Notes: generated by a model not told the origin, from the sequence alone. A stretch of DNA of 64,000 nt from Corydoras sp. C115 (GCA_019802505.1 JAFMOC010000093.1:963001-1027000); one strand, 5' to 3'. Shown: positions 47,911-60,540, numbered from the stretch's first letter. Numbers and translations are program-made.

Positions 47911-48300
47911 CTTGAGCGATTTGGCAATTAATTTTTAAAAAGTAACACAACGGAGTTTGACGAACAATACGTTAAAGGCGATAGGTTATCTGTTGCGCAA
48001 AAGCGAGAGAAAGAGCGGCTCTAAACCTAACCCGGCTCGGAATAACAGCGCTGGAGCACGCGGTTGTGCTTTGCAGATTAATCTAGTTAATGGTTGCGGG
48101 AAGCTTTAGGCACCGTGTTCATCTTTGTAACAGCCAAAGTAAAGTAACAGCAAAGAAATGTGTCTGCCACACACTAAAGTGACTAAAGCAATGCGGCGAG
48201 CCGGAGGAGGACCTGCGATTTCCCCCTTATACTACATTCAAATGAAGGCAGTCATGCGAACAGCGCTGCTTCGGGGCGGTGGGTGGGTGTGCGCTCGACA
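47911..48300 (-). promoter_or_regulatory. scarb2: scarb2 5' leader and promoter region
   Basis: Immediately upstream of the start codon, the sequence is richer in CpG than the surroundings (GGCGAG, CCGGCTCGG, GAGCGGC). It has no TATA box at a convincing distance. Exact start unknown. Confidence 0.4.
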
Positions 48301-48603
48301 ACAGATCAGCCTCTATTCCAGCTGATGTCACACATTTTAAATGGGCTTTTAAAAGCGCCACGCCGAGCCAAATCAGTCCACCTTGTCAGACAGATTCCAG
48401 AATAATGATATATAACCGAATCCCGTATTTCTACGTGAATAAAAGACACAATTGTGATTAAAACGTTTTTTTTTTTTTTTAACTGCGCGTCTTTTAGAGA
48501 TTATACATTCACTGACTATACTCACACCAAACGACGCCTCAGACTTTGTGCTCTTTTGGACTTGTTTAGTAAATTTTATATTTGTATTTTTATATTTTTA
48601 TAT

Positions 48604-48947
48604 GGCGGCACGGTGGCTTAGTGGTTAGCATGTTCGCCTTTCAGCGCTAGGGATTCCCGGTTCGAATCCCCATCTGGGTGGAGTTTCCATGCTCTCCCCG
48701 TGTCTGCGTGGGTTTCCTCCGGGTTTTCCGGTTTCCTCACACAGTCCAAAAACATGGTTCAAGTTAATTGAATTCTCCAAAATTGCCCCATATAGAGTGT
48801 GTCTGTGTGAATGAGTGTGTGCCCAGTGATGGATTGGCACCCTGTCCTGGGAGTATCTGCCCAGCGCCCGAGACGTTCTCCCCTGGATGGGCATGGGGAA
48901 CCCCACCGCGACCCTAATAGAGGATAAAGCGGGAGATAATGGATGAA
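48604..48947 (+). mobile_element. Dispersed retroposon copy, first of a twin insertion
   Basis: Upstream of scarb2. A 21-bp flank beginning TGTATTTTTATATTTT at 48583-48603 recurs at 48948-48968. Confidence 0.92.
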
Positions 48948-48968
48948 TGTATTTTTATATTTTTATAT

Positions 48969-49320
48969 GGCGGCACGGTGGCTTAGTGGTTTAGCACGTT
49001 CGCCTCTCAGCGCTAGGGATTCCCGGTTCGAGTCCCCATCTGGGTGGAGTTTCCATGTTCTCCCCGTGTCTGCGTGGGTTTCATCCAGGTTCTCCGGTTT
49101 CCTCCCACAGTCCAAAAACATGGATCAAGTCAATTGAATTCTCAAAATTGCCCCATATAGAGTGTGTCTGTCTGAGAGAGTGTGTGCCCAGCGATGGATT
49201 GGCGCCCTGTCCTGGGTGTATCTGCCCAGCGCCTGAGATGTTCTCCCCTGGATGGGCATGGGGAACCCCACCGCGACTCTAATAGAGGATAAAGCGGGAG
49301 ATAATGAATGAATGAATGAA
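48969..49320 (+). mobile_element. Dispersed retroposon copy, second of a twin insertion
   Basis: Directly follows the repeated 21-bp flank. The right flank has turned into an (AT)n tract (49321-49350), which blurs the third repeat. Confidence 0.92.
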
Positions 49321-49324
49321 TATT

Positions 49325-49355
<31 letters not shown>

Positions 49356-49379
49356 TTGCGTGCTGCAGACGTGCAGAAT

Positions 49380-49740
49380 GAGCACAATGCCTCAGCGGGG
49401 CGGCTCTGTCTTAAGACCGTTATATCGGCCGCGCCGTTAAGTCCCTTTACACACGCTTTCATTACACATGAATAATGAGCCGATAGCCGCGCCCCTCAAA
49501 GCTTTTGTTCAAACTCCTCGCGTTTCCATTGGTTGACGTTTTCCCGGACCACCGCGGTAACCCCGCCCGCTGGCCGCTCTGATTGGTCAGAGTCGCCTGA
49601 GCGCGATGCAGAATTTGATCGACTGATTTCAGGGCGGGCTTTGTTTAAAGGGCCAGCGCACACGGTTCGCGCGCAGCGGGATCGTACGTTCTTATGTCAT
49701 CCTGCCGGCAGAACGGCGCGCACAAAACAGCAGTGTAATT
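49380..49740. promoter_or_regulatory. CpG-rich promoter-like block with two inverted CCAAT boxes
   Basis: Inverted CCAAT boxes (ATTGG) lie at 49528-49532 and 49582-49586, 54 bases apart, with a GC box CCCCGCCC at 49561-49568 between them. CpGs are dense (GGCCGCGCCG, CGCGCGCAGCGGGATCG). It lies 1.5 kb upstream of scarb2, with two retroposon copies between. The right end overlaps the first unit of a tandem duplication. No coding exon follows that I can support. Confidence 0.45.
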
Positions 49741-50432
49741 AAAAAATCAACAATAAAAACGCAATTTAACGGCTTTTCTTCTCTTTGTATGGAAAGTACA
49801 AAAATCCCTTTGATCTTCCCAACTCTAGTCCAAACCTTTTGGAACACGAATGATTATATAAGAGTAAGATGCATGGCCAGAACTTAGTTTTGTATTCAAT
49901 TATTCAAGTATTTTCAAGTATTCAAGTATTTTATTTTACCCAGCGATGGATTGGCGCCCTGTCCTGGGTGTATCTGCCCAGCGCCCGAGACGTTCTCCCC
50001 TGGATGGGCATGGGGAACCCCACCGCGACTCTAATAGAGGATAAAGCGGAAGATAATGAATGAATGAATGAAAGAATTTTATTTGTCATTCCACAATATA
50101 AAGTAGAGTACAGTATATGTGGAACGAGACAGCGTTCCCCAGGAACAAGGTGCTACATATAACAGCTACTACACAACCAACATAAAGTGCACATGTGCAA
50201 ACACAAGGATCACAATAAATACAGGACAATGCACAGTACAGTAAACAATAAATTCAAGTATGGTATTGAAAGTAAACCCTGAGTTAGGTTATTGTAAATA
50301 AAATGTCCTTGGTTTAAAAAAAAATCAGTTCTGTATAATGTGCATTCAGTTCTTTTTTTTTTTTTTGCAGATTTTCTTGTTAACCTGGCTGTCTTTAAAC
50401 TTATAAATCGTTTTTTTCTTTATGTTCAGGGT
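49684..50432. repeat. Tandem duplication, unit 1
   Basis: Starts TACGTTCTTATGTCATCCTG and ends TTTATGTTCAGGG. About 610 bp match unit 2 closely. An extra 139-bp retroposon piece plus a 9-bp target duplication account for most of the length difference. Confidence 0.9.
49937..50075 (+). mobile_element. Dispersed retroposon copy, 5' truncated, recent
   Basis: 139 bp from CCCAGCGATGG to the (ATGA)n tail. Target duplication ATTTTATTT at 49928-49936 and 50076-50084. Absent from the second unit of the surrounding tandem duplication. Confidence 0.95.
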
Positions 50433-51028
50433 GTACGTTCTTATGTCATCCTGCCAGCAGAAAGGAGCGCACGAAAACAGCAGTGTAATTAAAAAAAAGC
50501 AACAATAAAAACGCGCTTTAACGGCTTTTCTTCTCTTTGTATGGAAAGTACAAAAATTCCTTTGATCTTTCCCAACTCTAGTCCAAACCTTTTGGAACAC
50601 GAATGATTATATAAGAGTAAGATGCATGGCCAGAACTTAGTTTTGTATTCAAGTATTCAAGTATTTTCAAGTATTCAAGTATTTTATTTGTCATTCCACA
50701 ATATAAAGTAGAGTACAGTATATGTGGAATGAGACAGCGTTCCCCAGGAACAAGGTGCTACATATAACAGCTACTACACAACCAACATAAAGTGCACATG
50801 TGCAAACACAAGGATCACAATAAATACAGGACAATACAGAGTACAGTAAACAATAAATTCAAGTATGGTATTGAAAGTAAACCCTGAGTAAGGTTATTGT
50901 AAATAAAATGTCCTTGATTTTAAAAAATTCAGTTCTTTATAATGTGCATTCAGTTCTATTTTTGCAGATTTTCTTGTTAACCTGGTTGTCTTTAAACTTA
51001 TAAATCGTTTTTTCTTTATGTTCAGGGT
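50433..51028. repeat. Tandem duplication, unit 2
   Basis: Directly follows unit 1 and keeps the uninterrupted sequence AAGTATTTTATTTGTCATTC, the empty site of the insertion in unit 1. Differences are scattered substitutions and short homopolymer changes. Confidence 0.9.
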
Positions 51029-51394
51029 GGAGAACAATTGAGAAAATTAATTGAATGTGATCTCACATGTTTTTTTGTTTAGGTCTGTGGTGTTTTCTTC
51101 TGTTCATTCTCCCTTAACTTTGCCTTTGCTTCCACATTTGACTAATATTTGTTAAAATCTACAGTGTCTGTTTTCAGTGCCTGCTATACAATAACGAAGC
51201 AAATTCAGTTTTCACTTGAAAGAGTTTTAGTTATGTGCATAATATCACTTTACACCACTTCCTAAATGTCAGGCATTTTTTGCATAATTCTAGCACAGTT
51301 TGAAAGCTGTCATACTTGACACTTAACAGGAAAAAAACAGTTTACATATTCCATAACAATTATTTATTTCTTCTCCCATTTTTTCAAATCACAT

Positions 51395-51740
51395 ATATGG
51401 CATACACTTTATGGACAAAAGTATCATGAAACCCATCATAATCATTAAGTTTAGATATTTCATCAATCCCTATTACTACAGATGCATAAAATCAAACATC
51501 TCATGTGACTTAGACAGTTGTTTGATCCCAACCTTGTAGGAACACTTTGGGTAATGCCGATTTCAAGCAGGACTGTGAACGTGTACACAGGGCAAGGCCC
51601 AAAAAGACATGATTGGGTGAGTTTGATGTTGAAAAACTAGACTGTCCAGCAGAGGCCTGACATCATCCTGATTAAAACCATTTGTAATAAACTAGAATAA
51701 AGGTTGTAAGGTCCTTTATCAGCATCTGAACTTATAAATG
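51395..51740. mobile_element. DNA-transposon remnant
   Basis: Begins with ACTTTATGGACAAAAGTATC, the terminal signature shared with 55309 and, inverted, with 31627 and 59769. Internal CCTTGTAGGAACACTTTGGG and GACTGTGAACG fit the sub-terminal part of the same element. Heavily decayed. Confidence 0.4.
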
Positions 51741-53347
51741 CTTTCACACACAAAAAGCTAAAGAAAGTTATCAGTTGCAAATGAGCTGTCATTGTAATTT
51801 TGGCTCCATAAATGAGTTATATTAAATTATATATTAAATTGTATAATTTAATTATTTAATCTAATTAAAATTTTATTATTTTCTAAGTTCCACATCCAGC
51901 CATTCACACCAGTTTTTCCAGAGGGTCAATTTTCGTTTCAGCTACAAAATATACCAAGTAATATTAACTCTAAATTATTCATGTGACTTAACAAATCATT
52001 TCATTGAACAAATCCATTTTAATTTAATTTAAACCTTACACCCAACAGTAAGTACTGTAACATAAATAAAACAAACAAATATAACAGGAGCAATTTCTAC
52101 ATTGTAAGCTATTAGTGCTTCTTATTCAGTATGAATAAATACTCAGTCTTAAGAATGACCCTTTGCTTGTTTAACCACATGAATGTACATCTTGACTTAA
52201 AACCACAAAATTACATATCAATTCACCTTAATACTAGAAAAGTTAATAAACTTTAAGTAAACACAAATAGTATGCAAACAGAGCACCTCATTGGAAACAG
52301 AAAACCTCATTGGTTGCGTTAAAATAAAAATGTATATTTGTACAAAAAAACTGTAAGACCCAATTTAGGAAATTCTTGGCTTAACTGTAAATCAGTTGCT
52401 TATTACAACAAGGTGCAAGAGAATCATTATCAAGAATCATCTAACTAGAAGAAATGGCAATTTTAAACAACCACGAGTTACTGTAGTACTTTCTATATGA
52501 CCTTAGTTTTCGTCTAACCACCTGGGACTTTACCATTTTGGGGAGAAAATTCCCATTTATGTTTTGACAGTTGCCAAAGCTGAATCAACACAGTCTCCCG
52601 TCAGCTGCTGGTCTATCTCCCGAAATGGAGTTTACTCCAATTCAGACATGCTATGCTTGGAATAGCAATTTAAGGGACAAATCTAAGTGAGTCAGTGAGT
52701 ATATTACACCTGTAAATAGTAAGACATACACAGAAATGTAGTTTATTACGTAAGCCACCCAAAGATTTCAGCAGCATTAAAGGTGATTCATCTAAAATAT
52801 AACGCAATACATTTGACCAATTCACTTTTATAGGGTTTGCTGTAGCAACTGCCTTTTTTTGACCCTTCAAGATAAAGCGGCTGAATATGATTGTGTGTAA
52901 AAACCACACTTGTCAGTGCTCTCTAGGGAGTAGAGAACAAACATCTGTGCAAACAAGTGAAGTGAAAACAGTACACGAAATGGTAACAAAAGTGGTTTGC
53001 ATGATTTTATATCAAACAAAGCACATATGTGCGAAAAACTAAAACATTTCTTTTATTTACCTACATGTTTGAAGCATTTTGGAAAAGTTGTTGGGCACTA
53101 CAGCTGATGACACATATAGACCCAGAAAAATACATAGATTGTAATGCATTGTGTATAAAATTATTAAACACATAATAAAATCTAATTTACTGAAATCATA
53201 CATCATCTTCTGCTCAATCCTCCTTTGCTAGGGTCACAGGGGGGTATAAGACACCAGAGTGGCTAGTACAAAAGTAGTGGCTTATTTAATATTTTACATT
53301 TTTTATATTTTAAACTCAATGCAATTTTTTTTGAAAGTCTGGATAAA

Positions 53348-53350
<3 letters not shown>

Positions 53351-53408
<58 letters not shown>
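53351..53408. repeat. (AT)n microsatellite
   Basis: About 29 AT units ending in a short TG stretch. Confidence 0.9.
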
Positions 53409-53414
<6 letters not shown>

Positions 53415-53703
53415 AGAACAACAAAATGTGTAACTGACTGTAGAGTTAGATGATTTCTTTAAAGTAAATTTTAAATGGGTGTTTCCAGAAATTCAATCAA
53501 AATGGTGGCACAACAGCCCTACTGTTTGGGTTTTACACTTCTGAGAGAGATTTGATAGAAGGAAGGAACAAAGCTGCCCACTGAAACAACCACTCACAAA
53601 CTTAACACAAACACAAGCAATTCCACGTATCCAAGTTCCAAGTAAATTCCAAAATATCCAAAGTGTTGGCATATCAAACATTCAAAATAACTATAACTAT
53701 AAC

Positions 53704-53707
<4 letters not shown>

Positions 53708-53794
<87 letters not shown>
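53708..53794. repeat. (AT)n microsatellite
   Basis: About 43 AT units, the longest perfect AT tract in the window; a likely cruciform or unpairing element. Confidence 0.9.
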
Positions 53795-53796
<2 letters not shown>

Positions 53797-54862
53797 CATT
53801 ACTTCACTTGTGGTTGACCTTAAATGTGTCCAGGTTGGTTAAGGTCACTGTTCTGTGCAGACCATTATACTTTCTTATCACCAAAATTGTGAAATCATGT
53901 GCTGAATTCAGATGTTTTATTAGGTCTCATTGCCACAGGAATATTTAAAGCCAATCAATCTGCATGTGTTTTAAACAATTCTATTACATATGTAGTTGTA
54001 GCTAGGCCCTTATATTTTCTGATCTTATAAATGCTATAATGGAAAAAAAGCTAAATAGTAAAAAATAGCTAAAAAATAGCTAAATATCCAGAAACTGACC
54101 AACTTACATGTACAAATGCTCCTGTAGGTGTAATGTGTGGGTGTACCAATATCATTGTCCATACTGTATCCAAAAATTACTTTTGTGCACAGAACACAAG
54201 TCAACCTAAATGGGATGATCCTTGAATTGCCTCCACAATTTCAGAACATTTTCTAATATACATCGCATACAATAAAATTAACATAGTTTTAAAGAAAATA
54301 TGGGACCTTGAGCTTTAAGTAAATAGACTATTTTTTTTTTTTTTTTAACAAATGGTGCATGGCTAAAATGGTATTGTATTTAGTCATTGTTCCACTTTCC
54401 TACCGACTGGGCTTGTCCTTTTATTTGGCACCCAAACCTTTTTTTGTTTGCGGTCATGCTACACCACAGGCAAACATTTAATGCATCCTTTTTCCCAGGT
54501 TGAAAATGTTGATTTGCACGCAAGTGTCTAAATAGTGCCACCATCATGACGTTATTTTTTCATTGCAGATTATTTTCAGATTAGGTTATTCTTTCTCTCC
54601 TCCTCTTTGTGTGAATGCATGTCTATATTCTTCAGAACAAGAACTGTTTTCATTAAAAGAATCTGCTGATTCATAGCTTTCATAGCAGCACAAAGCTTTC
54701 TTCATACATGTGACTGATCAAGCAATGAACTGTGTGGAGAATTAAATATAACTAATTCCACCAAATTATGAGATAATACATATTTCATGAACAGAGACCT
54801 GAGTACAATAATTCTAAAAGTAAATTTGAATTATTTAAAAAAAAATTTTTTTTTACTGAAAC

Positions 54863-55210
54863 GGTGGCACAATGGCTTAATGGTTGGCATGTTCGCCTCT
54901 CAGCACTAGGGATTCCCAGTTTGAATCCCCATCTGGGTGGAGTTTCCATGTTCTCCCCGTGTCTGCGTGGGTTTCCTCCGGGTTCTCCGGTTTCCTCCCA
55001 CAGTCCAAAAACATTGATCAAGTCAATTGAGTTCTCCAAATTGCCCCATATAGAGTGTGTCTGTGTGAGTAAGTGTGTGCCCAGCGATGGATTGGCGCCC
55101 TGTCCTGGGTGTATCTGCCCAGCGCCCGAGACGTTCTCCCCTGGATGGGCATGGGGAACCCCACCGCGACCCTAATAGAGGATAAAGCAGAAGATAATGA
55201 ATGAATGAAT
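54863..55210 (+). mobile_element. Dispersed retroposon copy
   Basis: Full length apart from the first few bases. Target duplication TTACTGAAAC at 54853-54862 and 55211-55220. Confidence 0.92.
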
Positions 55211-55279
55211 TTACTGAAACATCTTTGGAACAAACAAGTTGAACAACCAATGGAAGCATATCATTGTCCCTTTTTCTGT

Positions 55280-55870
55280 ATGCATTAACCTCAGCCTGTG
55301 TATTACATGGACAAAAGTATATATGACTGTCATTTGTAGAGGTGTTTGTTAGACCACCTATTTGAATAAATTGCTCTTTCCTTTTTAGTTTTCAGCTGTC
55401 ACTTATATGGGAACTGCATTTTGGGGCATGTTTATTGGAATGTCTATTAGAATGTGGGTCACCTTGTTCAAAGGAACATTTGTGGGGTCAAGAATTCCAG
55501 AAATGGTCGCATTTAGAACGGATGTTCTAACATGTTCCTGTGATATTTAGTGGTAAATAATCTTCCCATTTAGTTAGAACACCTGCACATATGGAAAATA
55601 CGGATGGTATTTAATTAAACATCTAAATACACATTTTAAATAATCTATCACATCATATCTGTAAAACAGGATGGTGTTTGTAACATGGTTTGGGCCTGTT
55701 TTGCTGCATCAGGACCAGAACAGCTATACAAAAATAAACATAATGTTTTGTAATGGCCAAATCGAAGGCAAATGACAAACCTTATAGAAATGTTGTGGAA
55801 AGAGCTGGGGAAAGCTGTTTATAGGAGGAAACCAAGTTTTCCCAGATGATGTGCAGAATTAATCATTATT
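55280..55870. mobile_element. Degenerate DNA-transposon remnant
   Basis: Contains ACATGGACAAAAGTATATATG near its left end. Further in is CTTATAGAAATGTTGTGGAAAG, resembling the region before the right terminus of fish Tc1/mariner-type remnants. Boundaries are approximate. Confidence 0.35.
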
Positions 55871-57830
55871 ACTGAAAACTTTAGTTATAAAAATAATAAA
55901 TTAAGTTACAGTTATGTGAATGTGCAATACTTTTATTAAGTATTAAAATAACTTATTTATTATTATTACTTTAAAAATTTTCAATATTAATTAATATTAA
56001 TATAAACAAAGTTAAATATTGTCCTATTTGTTTATTGTGGTTTACTTTATTGACTTTGAGGACTTAAAAATCCTTTTTTCTACCTTAAACATCTTCTAAA
56101 GTTTAAGGTCAAATTTGTGCAGAAATCTTGAAAAGTGAAAAGGGTTTGAAGCTTTTCACACAGCACTGTAAATATGGTTGCTGCTAAGTAACAAGCAAGT
56201 TCCAGTTTCCGTTACATTGGTATAGAAACCACAAAACCAAGATTGCATCATACAAACTTTAAAAGAGCTAGGTAAAAAACAAAGAGAAATCCCCCAATAT
56301 ATGAATCACTCTGAATATGATCAATAAGTTTGGACAGACCGAGCTTATTGCGCTCATTTTTCACAAAAATAGTCAAGTGATGTTTTTAACTAATTTCCTT
56401 TGAAATAAAATGCAACATTTCCGAGTATTCTTACCCGCAAAGACACACAGACGCATACGGACTGTAAAAACGAATGTCTATCCTGCAAAACACTGAGAAA
56501 CAAAAACATATCAGAAATACGAAAACAGAAATGACACGCTTAAGATTCTTGTAGCAAAACCCTACAGTAACAATATGGAAATGGGATATGGACATTATGT
56601 AAGGAATTGTCCTTCAACAACACTCCCTTTAACTGTTTCTTTATATTTACCAGATAAAATCACACAATGGCATACAACCACCTCCCACTTGCACGATTGT
56701 TAATGTATTGTGCTAATGCCTTAGTTTTTTAAGCTGAAAACTGCAGAAGTAATATCTTTGGGCAGATGTTTTTCTTTGAGAGATTGCAGTAGCTGTATAC
56801 AGTCATTATATCACTGACTATAAAACATCTGTTTTTTTTTTTTAAAGAAAGTTAATAATTACTAAACCAAAACCCTTTTTGGATTTCAGTCACGCACAAA
56901 CTATTTTAGGGAGTTCATGAAGCTCCAGACACTGAAATGTGTCATTTTAAAGTAAGGCCAAGGCCGAGGTTTTCTATACATTTCCTTAAAACACGTATTC
57001 TCATCCACATATCATTCTCACGCCCTGTGTCTTCAGCCATACTGAGCACTAAGGCATTCAGGAATTCTGGTATAGGGATCAGGAATGCAGCACAGCTTAT
57101 TTCTTACGAGAGCCTATTGGATCTTGACACATCCACTAAGAGTAAAGACTGATATCCAGCTGTAACTGCCTAGCACCAAGAGCCAGGCCTTTTCAACAGA
57201 TGAGATTCATGAAGGCTTAAGACATTAAGAGAATTAGATTTATGTGTACATTTAGTTTTAAACTCTCCCAGCGGATCAGGCGACACCATGTAGAAAAAAA
57301 CACATGCTGCAACTAGGAGCATGCAGGAGTAAGGAATGACACAGCAGAGTCGAGAGACAAGTGGATCATTGTGAAACAATAAATAATGAACAGACATGGG
57401 TTAAAGATTTCAGTTCTGATGGGAGAGTTTTTAGTGGCAGTGGAGTTAATTCTAATTATTCTATTACTCTGAACTGAAGTTTCATTTATAACATAGAAAA
57501 TGCTCAGTGGTGTGACAGAATATTCTCAGGGACCTATCCCATCCTGGACACTTTTTGTGCCACTAGCCTCAGGCAGATGTTAAAGGACAGTGTTGGCCAA
57601 AACAAATAAATAAATACTGTTTCTATGCCAGAGCCTTAATTAAACTTAGCAATGCGGGTCCACAGAATGTGGATGATTTACAAGTGTCGTTATGAATGTT
57701 CTTTGGTCTGTTGGTGCACACTTTTGATTTCATTATACTGATACATCTACAGGAAAGGCATTTGATCCTCCCTTTAAATTGATGACTAGTAATTGAAATG
57801 AATAGATGAACTTTTTTTTTTAATTAATTG
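55871..57830. other. Intergenic sequence without recognisable genes
   Basis: AT-rich with short open frames only; nothing I can name. Confidence 0.45.
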
Positions 57831-57839
57831 CATGTTGTA

Positions 57840-58810
57840 GTTCTAAAACGACACACTGTAGTCTATTTTTGGTCAAAAACCTCACAGGACCACCATAGAG
57901 CAGGTATAATTTGGGTGGTGGCTAACACTGTTGACCCTGACAGTGTTGACCGGGTCACTGATGTGATGCTGGTTTTAGTGGATCTCAGACAGCAGTGCTG
58001 GAGGTGTTTTAAACACACTGTGTAAACGTACGGTTCACTTTAATTGACAAATCTGCCTCACTGCTCCACCGTGTAGAGACAGTTTTATTAATTTACACAT
58101 TTATTGCTGCACAGTTTGTGTTAGTCTTATTCTAATTTTGGTGGCTGAACATTTTTGGTTAAAGGAATAACATCAATGGGCTTAGTGGTTAGCACGTTCG
58201 CCTCTCAGCACTAGGGATTCCCGGTTCGAATCCCAATCTGGGTGGCGTTTCCATGTTCTCCCCGTGTCCGCGTGGGTTTCCTCCGGGTTCTCCGGTTTCC
58301 TCCCACAGTCCAAAAACATGGATCAAGTCAATTGAATTCTCCAAAATTGCCCTATATAGAGTGTGTATGTATGAGTGAGTGTGTGCCCAGCGATGGATTG
58401 GCACCCTGTCCTGGGTCTATCTGCCCAGCGCCCGAAACGTTCTCCCCTGGATAGGCATGGGGAACCCCACCGCGACCCTACTACAGGATAAAGCGGAAGA
58501 TAATGGATGGATGGAATAACATCAGTTTAGAAGTAACGCAAAATTCCTTAAACCAGCTTAAAGCAGGCTTATACACAATCACCATGTCTATGCCACTGCA
58601 GTGCTGAGAATCATCTACCACCCAATATCAAGTAATAAATGCAATGTGGTGATCCTAAGGTTTTCCTGGCCATACCAGCAGCAAAACAACATACATTCTG
58701 TTGTTGTAGGACTAAATTTTCAGGTTTATTATAGTTAGATTGTAGGGAGAACTGATAAACAAATGAAGGGAGCAGCAGAGAGCTATATCCAATAAAGTGG
58801 CTGATAAGTG
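57840..58810. mobile_element. Old fish-type interspersed repeat, split by a retroposon copy
   Basis: The left part (ACCTCACAGGACCACCATAGAGCAGGTA... GTTTTAAACACACTGTG) and the right part (GCCACTGCAGTGCTGAGAATCATC... TAAAGTGGCTGATAAGTG) resemble segments of a repeat common in teleosts. A 337-bp retroposon copy (58176-58512) lies between them. Recognised from memory; decayed and without an open frame. Confidence 0.45.
58176..58512 (+). mobile_element. Dispersed retroposon copy
   Basis: The head starts at GGGCTTAGTGG. Target duplication GGAATAACATCA at 58164-58175 and 58513-58524. Interrupts an older repeat. Confidence 0.92.
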
Positions 58811-59499
58811 TGAGTAGTGTACTTTCTGTAACCTAAGGTGTGGTGGACTTCCTTCTCAGGGATGTTTCTTAAAAAATAGAAAGAAACTAAGTTCTTTATG
58901 TTTGTTTTCACGTTTACAGTTTCCTTTTATTGTGTGGTGCTTTACTTGTGACAGCTGAAAAGCCTACTGGGAGTAGTTTTCCTTTCCTGTTACTCCGAGT
59001 TATTGGCTGTTCCTTAGATTTTAGACATAACTGGAACGGTAGTGTGCATCACAACAAGCATTAAAGTTCATTTGTAAAATCAGTCTCAAGGTCTAAAACA
59101 CTGGGTTCCTTGTGTGAAAAACATTTGCTAGAATTCATTATTTTAACATTTTACATATGAGGCCAATAAGTAACTGAAACAAGGCTTAAATCAGGCACAA
59201 GTACCTTCAGAAAAATGTGGCACCCACGATAAATGCATAAAATTCATAAAATTATTTACTTGTCTTTTTCAGGTTTTTAATTTGTAACAAGTACAAGGAT
59301 TGACATAAAATGGAGTAAAGTAAATGTTTCCCTATGTGTCACAATAAACAACCTTTTTTATTTAGTACTTTGAGGCCAATTTTAAGCAGACTGAATGAGG
59401 CAGTCTGATTTTAATTTAATATCTAATTGCAGATCCTCCACCATGCTTCACAGTGGGAATTGGAAAAGGGTTGTAGGAGTTTTGGAAAGTGATTAGGGA

Positions 59500-59800
59500 G
59501 TGCCTGTTCCTGTTCCAGTAGGAGTGTAAATATTCACCAAACAATATTCACCAAAATATTTACAATACTGCTCACGATGGGAAGAATATAGACAGTCAAT
59601 AGTCAGATGTAAACTATATGGTCAAAGGTACTTGCTCACCTTTTAATCTGTGATTTCATGTGATTTGTTTAGTATGATTGCGACAGGTCTAGCTGAGCGT
59701 TTTAAACAACTGGACCGCTCTTCCAACCTCATGACGACAGTCTAAGGAAGACCCTCTAGCGTCCTCAATACTTTTGTCTATATAATGCATTATGGAGAAA
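59500..59800. mobile_element. Degenerate DNA-transposon remnant
   Basis: CTCAATACTTTTGTCTATATAATGCATTATGG at its right end is the inverted form of the terminal signature at 51402. The left boundary is uncertain. Confidence 0.35.
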
Positions 59801-60347
59801 TCACTGATCCCACTATGCTATCTAACGTCACACATCTTCATGATTTTTTTTTAACTCAGTAAACGGTGGATAAGCAGCAGTACATACTTTCTACACCCTT
59901 GTTGCTTGATCTCTATATTAAGACAAAGGTGTAGTGAATATCTGAAGATCTGAACTTAATGCCAAGACAATTTTAATTAATGTAACTTCATCATTCATGT
60001 TAAATAATAATTTTCATGATGGGCAGCTAATACTGATTAGGCTGTAATTGCTGGACAGCTCAGCTTTAGCAAACACTTCAGTCCCAAATTTATTTTAATA
60101 TTGTACAAGATATTGTACGTCAAAGATGCAGCCTTTTCCAGGAGACACCCTCAGCATACACAGCTGTTACAGTAACACTACCTTAAGTACCGACACATTT
60201 ACTTTAGGTGTGTACAAAGCAAATAAAATGAATTCTAATGTACTCTCACGGATGTGGCATACATTTTTTAAAAGTATAGCTGCTTCATGTGCAAAAATAT
60301 TAAATAAATTAAATTAAAAATTAAATTAAAATTAAATAAATTAAATT

Positions 60348-60540
60348 GGGTCATTTAGCAGACGCTTTTATCCAAAGCGACTTACAAGGTGGACACAGGG
60401 TTCATCACAACATCCCTGGAGCAATGAGGGTTAAGGGTCTTGCTCAAGGACCCACACTGGAAACTTCAGTGGACCTGGGATTTGAACCCCCAACCTTCAG
60501 ATTGATAGCCCAACACCCTGACCACTGAGCTACCACGCCC
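60348..60540 (-). mobile_element. tRNA-derived SINE, second family, full-length copy
   Basis: Read on the minus strand: head GGGCGTGGTAGCTCAGTGGTC (A box), GGTTCAAATCC (B box), a body with CTTGAGCAAGACCCTTAACCC, and a 3' end with CGCTTTGGATAAAAGCGTCTGC, a tail common in fish SINEs. It is followed by an A/T-rich (AATTT)n tract at 60299-60347. Confidence 0.85.

Larger units (their letters stand above)
51741..54840. other. Intergenic sequence without recognisable genes
   Basis: AT-rich, with two long (AT)n tracts and one faint retroposon-tail-like fragment (about 53203-53252, CATCTTCTGCTCAATCCTCC then CTAGGGTCACAGGGGGG). No open frame here resembles a protein family I know. Confidence 0.5.
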
